From an uncultured Lachnospiraceae bacterium (lineage in GTDB: Bacteria > Bacillota > Clostridia > Lachnospirales > Lachnospiraceae), in assembly GCA_934294885.1 (NCBI GenBank), contig CAKRAK010000033.1, forward strand, positions 1-18,603: a stretch of 18,603 nt of DNA, given 5' to 3'. This document shows positions 14,827 to 18,603 of the stretch, piece after piece; positions within the stretch are counted from its first letter, which is position 1, and every line of letters starts with the position of its first letter. The notes beneath the pieces were generated by a model. It did no database searches. It saw only the letters and a list, made by a program, of their open reading frames with translations, and was not told the origin of the DNA. A program made the translations under genes and the position numbers.

Positions 14827-15603
14827 ATGAGAATATTTGAAACCCATGCCCACTATGATGACCGGGCATTTGATGAGGACAGAAATGAACTGGTAATGAG
14901 TATGAAGGAAAAGGGAATTCAATCCATTGTAAATATTGCCTGTTCCATGGAAACCTCCAAGAGGATGATTGATTTTGTCAAACAGTACGACTTTATGTAT
15001 GGTACGGTGGGGGTGCATCCCGATGATGTAGAGCAGTTAACTTCAAAAGATATGGATGTATTGATGAAATTATCGGAGGATGAAAAAATTGTTGGAATCG
15101 GAGAAATCGGGTTAGATTATCATTATGATGATATTGATAAGGATTGTCAGAAAAAATGGTTTGCAGAGCAGTTAAATCTGGCACAGACCGTAAAGCTTCC
15201 GGTAGTAATTCACAGCAGAGACAGTGCAGCGGATACGTTAGATATTATAAGGGCAGAGCATTCCGGAAGCACCGGCGGAGTGATACATTGTTTTTCTTAC
15301 GGTGTTGAGATGGCAAGGGAATATCTGAATATGGGATATTTTATCGGTGTCGGAGGAGTTGTTACTTTTAAGAATGGCAGAAAATTAAAGGAAGTAGTGG
15401 AATATGCTCCCCTTGACAGAATTGTGTTGGAGACGGACTCCCCGTATCTTGCACCAACGCCTTACCGGGGAAAGAGAAATTGTTCCTCTTATCTTACTTA
15501 TGTTGCGGAAGAGATTGCAAGAATTAAGAATATTGATGTGGAAACCGTTTATGAGACGACCTATAAGAATGGGTGCCGCCTGTATCAGATGGAAGTGGAA
15601 TAA
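14827..15603 (+). CDS. tatD: TatD family hydrolase (metal-dependent deoxyribonuclease)
   Basis: A 258-residue TIM-barrel metallohydrolase, standard length. Metal ligands line up with the family: H7 and H9 in ETHAHYDD, E93 in GIGEIGLDYH, H129 in VVIHSRDS, H154 in GVIHCFSYG and D204 in LETDSPYLAP. Family members cut DNA, with roles proposed in repair and DNA turnover. CAGGAG upstream of ATG 14827 is the likely ribosome binding site. The B. subtilis counterpart yabD follows metS in the same way; here a glycerate kinase and a lipoprotein gene lie between them. The stop codon is 36 nt before the called start of ksgA, so the two are almost certainly one operon. Confidence 0.95.
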   Translation: MRIFETHAHYDDRAFDEDRNELVMSMKEKGIQSIVNIACSMETSKRMIDFVKQYDFMYGTVGVHPDDVEQLTSKDMDVLMKLSEDEKIVGIGEIGLDYHYDDIDKDCQKKWFAEQLNLAQTVKLPVVIHSRDSAADTLDIIRAEHSGSTGGVIHCFSYGVEMAREYLNMGYFIGVGGVVTFKNGRKLKEVVEYAPLDRIVLETDSPYLAPTPYRGKRNCSSYLTYVAEEIARIKNIDVETVYETTYKNGCRLYQMEVE

Positions 15604-15639
15604 ATGTCTGTATATTTGAATATAACAGGAGAGATGTGT

Positions 15640-16500
15640 ATGGAAAAGCTTAGTAATCCACAGGTTACAATCGAGACAATAAAAAAATACGGATTTGAAT
15701 TTCAAAAAAAATTCGGGCAGAATTTCCTGATTGATGAGCATGTACTGAATAAGATTATTCATGCGGCAGGCGTCTCAAAGGAAGACACTGTATTGGAAAT
15801 CGGTCCCGGATTCGGAACCATGACCCAGTATCTGGCAGAGCATGCAAGGGAAGTTGTGGCAGTGGAGATTGATAAGAATTTAATTCCGATTTTGCAGGAT
15901 ACTCTGAAGGAATACGATAATGTTACGATTATAAATGAAGATATATTAAAAGTGGACATTCGTGCATTGGCAGAGGAAAAAAATAATGGGAAGCCTATAA
16001 AGGTTGTTGCAAATCTACCGTATTATATTACAACGCCTATTATTATGGGCTTATTTGAAAGTCATGTACCATTGGATAATATTACGGTTATGGTTCAAAA
16101 AGAGGTTGCACAAAGAATGCAGGCACAGCCGGGTACAAAGGATTATGGAGCGTTATCTCTTGCTGTCCAGTATTATGCGGAGCCTTATATCGTGGCAAAT
16201 GTACCTCCGAACTGTTTTATTCCGAGACCATCCGTTGGTTCTGCGGTTATCCGGCTTACCAGATGGAAGAATCCGCCGGTTACGGTGAGGGATGAAAAAT
16301 ATATGTTTTCTCTGATTCGTGCATCCTTTAACCAAAGAAGAAAAACGCTGCAAAACAGTCTGATTAACGGAGGAATTGATGTAACAAAGGAAGAAATTCT
16401 CAGTGCTTTGGAAAAAATGGGACTTTCTCCTACTGTGCGGGGAGAGGCCTTAACTTTAGAGCAGTTTGCAACGCTTTCCGATTATTTAAAAAATAATTGA
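15640..16500 (+). CDS. ksgA: 16S rRNA (adenine1518/1519-N6)-dimethyltransferase KsgA
   Basis: A 286-residue SAM-dependent methyltransferase that dimethylates two adjacent adenines near the 3' end of 16S rRNA during small-subunit maturation. KKFGQNFLID (23-32) is the N-terminal RNA-binding motif, LEIGPGFGT (52-60) the SAM loop and NLPYYI (125-130) the catalytic motif. SFNQRRKTLQNSL is the conserved C-terminal helix. ATG 15640 was preferred because AGGAGAG (15627-15633) lies just upstream. The in-frame ATG at 15604 directly abuts the tatD stop and would put that site inside the gene. The B. subtilis rnmV (5S maturase) gene that normally precedes ksgA is missing here. No strong terminator follows. 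Confidence 0.96.
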   Translation: MEKLSNPQVTIETIKKYGFEFQKKFGQNFLIDEHVLNKIIHAAGVSKEDTVLEIGPGFGTMTQYLAEHAREVVAVEIDKNLIPILQDTLKEYDNVTIINEDILKVDIRALAEEKNNGKPIKVVANLPYYITTPIIMGLFESHVPLDNITVMVQKEVAQRMQAQPGTKDYGALSLAVQYYAEPYIVANVPPNCFIPRPSVGSAVIRLTRWKNPPVTVRDEKYMFSLIRASFNQRRKTLQNSLINGGIDVTKEEILSALEKMGLSPTVRGEALTLEQFATLSDYLKNN

Positions 16501-16545
16501 TTCAAAAAACGAGAAAATAAAGACATAGTTTTTATTTTGCCTGCA

Positions 16546-16570
16546 TATAATATATCATTTGAATGATATA
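16546..16570 (+). promoter_or_regulatory. -10 box with abutting 20-bp palindrome (putative operator)
   Basis: A perfect TATAAT lies at 16546-16551 (no good -35 seen; GACATA at 16522-16527 with 18 bp is weak). Its last base starts a near-perfect palindrome: TATATCATT (16551-16559), TG, then AATGATATA (16562-16570). The 9-bp arms with a 2-nt centre are too close for a stable RNA hairpin. The site spans the expected transcription start and ends directly before the AGGAG ribosome binding site. It fits a repressor operator, though the repressor is unknown. Confidence 0.55.
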
Positions 16571-16583
16571 AGGAGTGGGACAA

Positions 16584-17513
16584 GTGCAGGCATATAAGCG
16601 TAAAATTACATATTTTTATCAGTATAACAATGGACAGACCGGGTCCACTGCCGGATTTTTGAAGTTGGAAATCCGGGGAGACCGGGTAAAGGTTATTATA
16701 AATATTCAGGAACCTGCGGGTTTACCTTATAACGGAGCTGATTTGTATTTTTACCATGAAGCGGGAAATCATCTGGCAGCCACAAAGGTTGACCGGGTAC
16801 AAAGCATAGATGGAGTTTTAACGTATCACACACGTCAGGACTGGCAGCATTTTTATAATACGGGACGGGATTTGTATACCTTTGACGGAGCACTGGTCGT
16901 ATATAATCAAAATCATTATTATGTGGGTGACTTTAAGGATAAGAACCGAAAGGGGATTCCGATTCATTTTGGAGAACCGGAAAAGGAAATAAAACAGACC
17001 CAGGCAGAACCGGAAATAGAGCCTCCAAAACAGGAGGAGTTAAAACAGGAAGAAAAAAATCCGGAAAAGAAGGAGCTAAAAAAACAGGAGGAATTTTTTC
17101 AGTGTGAAAATTGTCCTTATCAGGAAAAAAGAAAGGCGGAAAAGGGCAATCAGGACAGTTTTGAACAGATGTTAGAGCAATATCCCAAGCTTCCTGTGTA
17201 TGGTGCAACGGAATTGTTTCAGTGTGTCAGGATTCATCCGAGGGATATCGGAAAACTGGATATGCGGAATTGGAAGCTTGGTGTAAACAGCTTTTTGACC
17301 CATGGTTTTTATACCTATCAATATTTATTACTTGGGAAAATGAGGTTTTCCGATGGGATGGAACGTCCGATTATAGGGGTTCCGGGAATTTACACAAACA
17401 GAGAAAAATATCTTGCCAACATGTTTGGATTTGAACAGTTTATTCCGGTACAGAATACGGGAATCAAAACAGGAGAATTTGGCTATTGGATTGTTGAAAT
17501 TACCCATGGTTAG
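16584..17513 (+). CDS. Two-domain protein of unknown function (DUF6128-like)
   Basis: A 309-residue, apparently soluble protein with no signal peptide or membrane segment. The first domain (about 1-130) starts AYKRKITYFYQYNNGQ and is aromatic-rich and beta-like, ending in FKDKNRKGIPIHFG. A charged linker (about 131-190), mostly Lys, Glu and Gln, includes a single CENC motif at 174-177. The second domain (about 195-309) has ELFQCVRIHPRDIGKLDMRN, WKLGVNSFLTHGFYTYQYLL and VPGIYTNREKYLANMFGFEQF. From memory this layout matches a family seen mainly in Lachnospiraceae (DUF6128); that assignment is not certain. The start is called as GTG 16584, 8 nt after AGGAG (16571-16575); the GTG at 16575 overlaps that site. 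Its 3' end overlaps the convergent GNAT gene by 14 bp. No function is known. Confidence 0.72.
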   Translation: MQAYKRKITYFYQYNNGQTGSTAGFLKLEIRGDRVKVIINIQEPAGLPYNGADLYFYHEAGNHLAATKVDRVQSIDGVLTYHTRQDWQHFYNTGRDLYTFDGALVVYNQNHYYVGDFKDKNRKGIPIHFGEPEKEIKQTQAEPEIEPPKQEELKQEEKNPEKKELKKQEEFFQCENCPYQEKRKAEKGNQDSFEQMLEQYPKLPVYGATELFQCVRIHPRDIGKLDMRNWKLGVNSFLTHGFYTYQYLLLGKMRFSDGMERPIIGVPGIYTNREKYLANMFGFEQFIPVQNTGIKTGEFGYWIVEITHG

Positions 17514-18057
17514 TTGGACAGATTAAACTATATCGGTGGTGGTCTTTAAAGACACCGTTTACTTCAACACTTTGATATTCAATTCCCTCGTATGTGAAGT
17601 TTAATTTTTCTAAAAGACGGATGGATGGAATGTTATCAAGGGATACCCGTGCTTCCAAACGATGGATATGGTAATTGGAAAACAGAATGGGTATTGCGGC
17701 CCGGCAGGCTTCCAATGCGTAGCCCTTTTTCTGGTAATCGGCATCGAATTTGTATCCGATGCTTGCTCTGGAAAATGGCCCGTGTTCAATTCTGGCAAAG
17801 TTGACGGAACCGATAATGACATCCGGATTTTCTTTTTGATAGACGTAATAGCGAAGGGATTTTCCTTTTATAATCTCAGAATATTCATATGACATAGCGG
17901 CAGTCTGGTAGGCCAATGTATAAAAATTATTGGGTCTGGTTGGTTCAAACCGGTCAAATAAGCCGGCATTTTTTTTATAAAATGCCAGAACCTTGTCTGC
18001 TTTTGCGGCATCTTCAATCTGAAGTTGTAAACGGCTGGTAGTTAATTGAAACGACAT
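17500..18057 (-). CDS. GNAT family N-acetyltransferase (RimJ/RimL type)
   Basis: A 185-residue acetyltransferase. It opens with TTSRLQLQIEDAAKADKVLAFY, typical of the RimJ/RimL branch. GSVNFARI and ASIGYKFDADYQKKGYALEA (98-117) form the beta4-alpha3 region, with YQKKGYA (108-114) as the acetyl-CoA pyrophosphate loop. HRLEARVSLDNIPSIRLLEKLNFTYEG (132-158) is the usual C-terminal core. The substrate could be a ribosomal protein N-terminus, an amino acid or a small molecule; it cannot be told here. An AGGGAT site lies about 9 nt before ATG 18057. The last 14 bp overlap the convergent gene's end. It is divergent from tadA, with 77 bp between the start codons. Confidence 0.93.
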   Translation of the reverse strand: MSFQLTTSRLQLQIEDAAKADKVLAFYKKNAGLFDRFEPTRPNNFYTLAYQTAAMSYEYSEIIKGKSLRYYVYQKENPDVIIGSVNFARIEHGPFSRASIGYKFDADYQKKGYALEACRAAIPILFSNYHIHRLEARVSLDNIPSIRLLEKLNFTYEGIEYQSVEVNGVFKDHHRYSLICPTNHG

Positions 18058-18134
18058 ATATTGTTATCCCTATAAAAATGTAAAAAAGTTATTAAAATCG
18101 TAAATAATGTATCATAGAATGGAAGAATTGTAAA
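18058..18134. promoter_or_regulatory. Divergent intergenic region between the GNAT gene and tadA
   Basis: These 77 AT-rich bases must hold both promoters. On the minus strand TTTACA (18135-18130), 17 bp and TACATT (18112-18107) is a moderate match for the GNAT gene. On the plus strand TATCAT (18110-18115) and TAGAAT (18115-18120) are possible -10 boxes for tadA, with no good -35. Confidence 0.35.
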
Positions 18135-18596
18135 ATGACCAAAGATGAAAAATTTATGAAGGAAGCAGTGAAACAGGCAAAAAAAGCGGCAGCGGCAGGG
18201 GATGTACCCATCGGCTGTGTCATCGTGTGGCAGGATAAGATTATTGCAAGGGGCTATAACAAGCGAAATGCGAATAAAACGACTTTAGCCCATGCGGAAT
18301 TGCTTGCAATTGAAAAGGCGTCTAAAAAATTAGGAGACTGGAGGTTAGAGGATTGTACCATGTATATTACCTTGGAGCCCTGTCAGATGTGTGCAGGTGC
18401 CATTGTGCAGGCAAGGATTCCGAAGGTTGTTGTAGGGGCAATGAATCCCAAGGCAGGATGCGCCGGCTCTGTGTTGAATTTGTTCCAGATACCGGCATTT
18501 AATCATCAGGTAGAATTTCATCATGGTGTGTTGGAATCGGAATGCAGTAGTCTGTTGTCGGATTTTTTTAAGGACCTGCGAAAGAAGAAGGGTTGA
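18135..18596 (+). CDS. tadA: tRNA-specific adenosine deaminase TadA
   Basis: A 153-residue zinc deaminase, full length, that converts A34 to inosine in tRNA-Arg(ACG) so one tRNA can read several CGN codons. Zinc ligands and catalytic residues are present: H53 with E55 in LAHAELLAI, and C83 and C86 in LEPCQMCAGAI. FMKEAVKQAKKA and GDVPIGCVIV are the usual N-terminal features, and MNPKAGCAGSVLNLF is the conserved region after the active site. GGAAG at 18121-18125 is a fair ribosome binding site for ATG 18135. In many Firmicutes the SRP RNA and dnaX come next, but the window ends 7 nt after the stop, so this cannot be checked. Confidence 0.96.
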   Translation: MTKDEKFMKEAVKQAKKAAAAGDVPIGCVIVWQDKIIARGYNKRNANKTTLAHAELLAIEKASKKLGDWRLEDCTMYITLEPCQMCAGAIVQARIPKVVVGAMNPKAGCAGSVLNLFQIPAFNHQVEFHHGVLESECSSLLSDFFKDLRKKKG

Positions 18597-18603
18597 TTTC
18601 CTT

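Noticed and set aside
16508..16540. AAAATAAA/TTTATTTT hairpin after ksgA as a terminator
   Set aside because: The stem is made only of A-T pairs and would be too weak; no G-C core.

Overview
The window looks like an ordinary chromosomal stretch of an AT-rich, Gram-positive anaerobe in the Clostridia, most likely Lachnospiraceae. This rests on three things: strong AGGAGG-type ribosome binding sites with some GTG and TTG starts, a gene order matching the origin-proximal part of the Bacillus subtilis chromosome, and a gene (16584-17513) that resembles, from memory, a family found mainly in Lachnospiraceae. The exact genus cannot be read from the sequence.

Left edge (1-344): the last ~40 nt of a 23S rRNA gene is followed, with no recognisable 5S gene, by tRNA-Asn(GUU), tRNA-Cys(GCA) and a factor-independent terminator. 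A YitT-type membrane protein (395-1249) follows, with its own terminator.

Region 1387-7597 is one tight seven-gene operon: a YaaO-like Orn/Lys/Arg decarboxylase-fold protein, tmk, yaaR, holB, ricT (yaaT), a YabB/TrmN6-type N6-adenine methyltransferase and rsmI. It joins nucleotide supply (dTMP kinase), the replicative clamp loader (delta prime), an RNase Y specificity factor and RNA methylation. The order is that of B. subtilis yaaO-tmk-(yaaQ)-yaaR-holB-yaaT-(yabA)-yabB-(yazA)-yabC, with the bracketed genes absent.

Region 7684-10121 is an accessory block on the minus strand: a small XRE regulator and a membrane-anchored DUF885-type zinc peptidase. The ~250-nt gap between them holds an inverted repeat, a tandem decamer and a possible 17-codon reading frame. 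The peptidase promoter is back to back with the metG promoter, and their -35 elements overlap.

Region 10193-12541 is metG behind a consensus promoter and a methionine-type T-box leader. A bidirectional terminator separates it from a minus-strand lipoprotein of unknown function with a Thr/Ser/Glu/Ala tail (12598-13380). Then come glycerate kinase (13596-14729), tatD (14827-15603) and ksgA/rsmA (15640-16500). The metS-yabD(tatD)-ksgA order is again that of Bacillus, here lacking yabE and rnmV.

Right edge (16546-18603): a two-domain protein of unknown function behind a -10 box abutting a near-perfect 20-bp palindrome, a convergent GNAT acetyltransferase whose 3' end overlaps it, and tadA. In many Firmicutes tadA is followed by the SRP RNA and dnaX, which would lie just outside the window.

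No insertion sequence, phage gene, CRISPR array or toxin-antitoxin pair was seen. The least explained items are the XRE/peptidase/small-frame cluster and the palindrome-controlled unknown gene. Neither is proven to be a new system.
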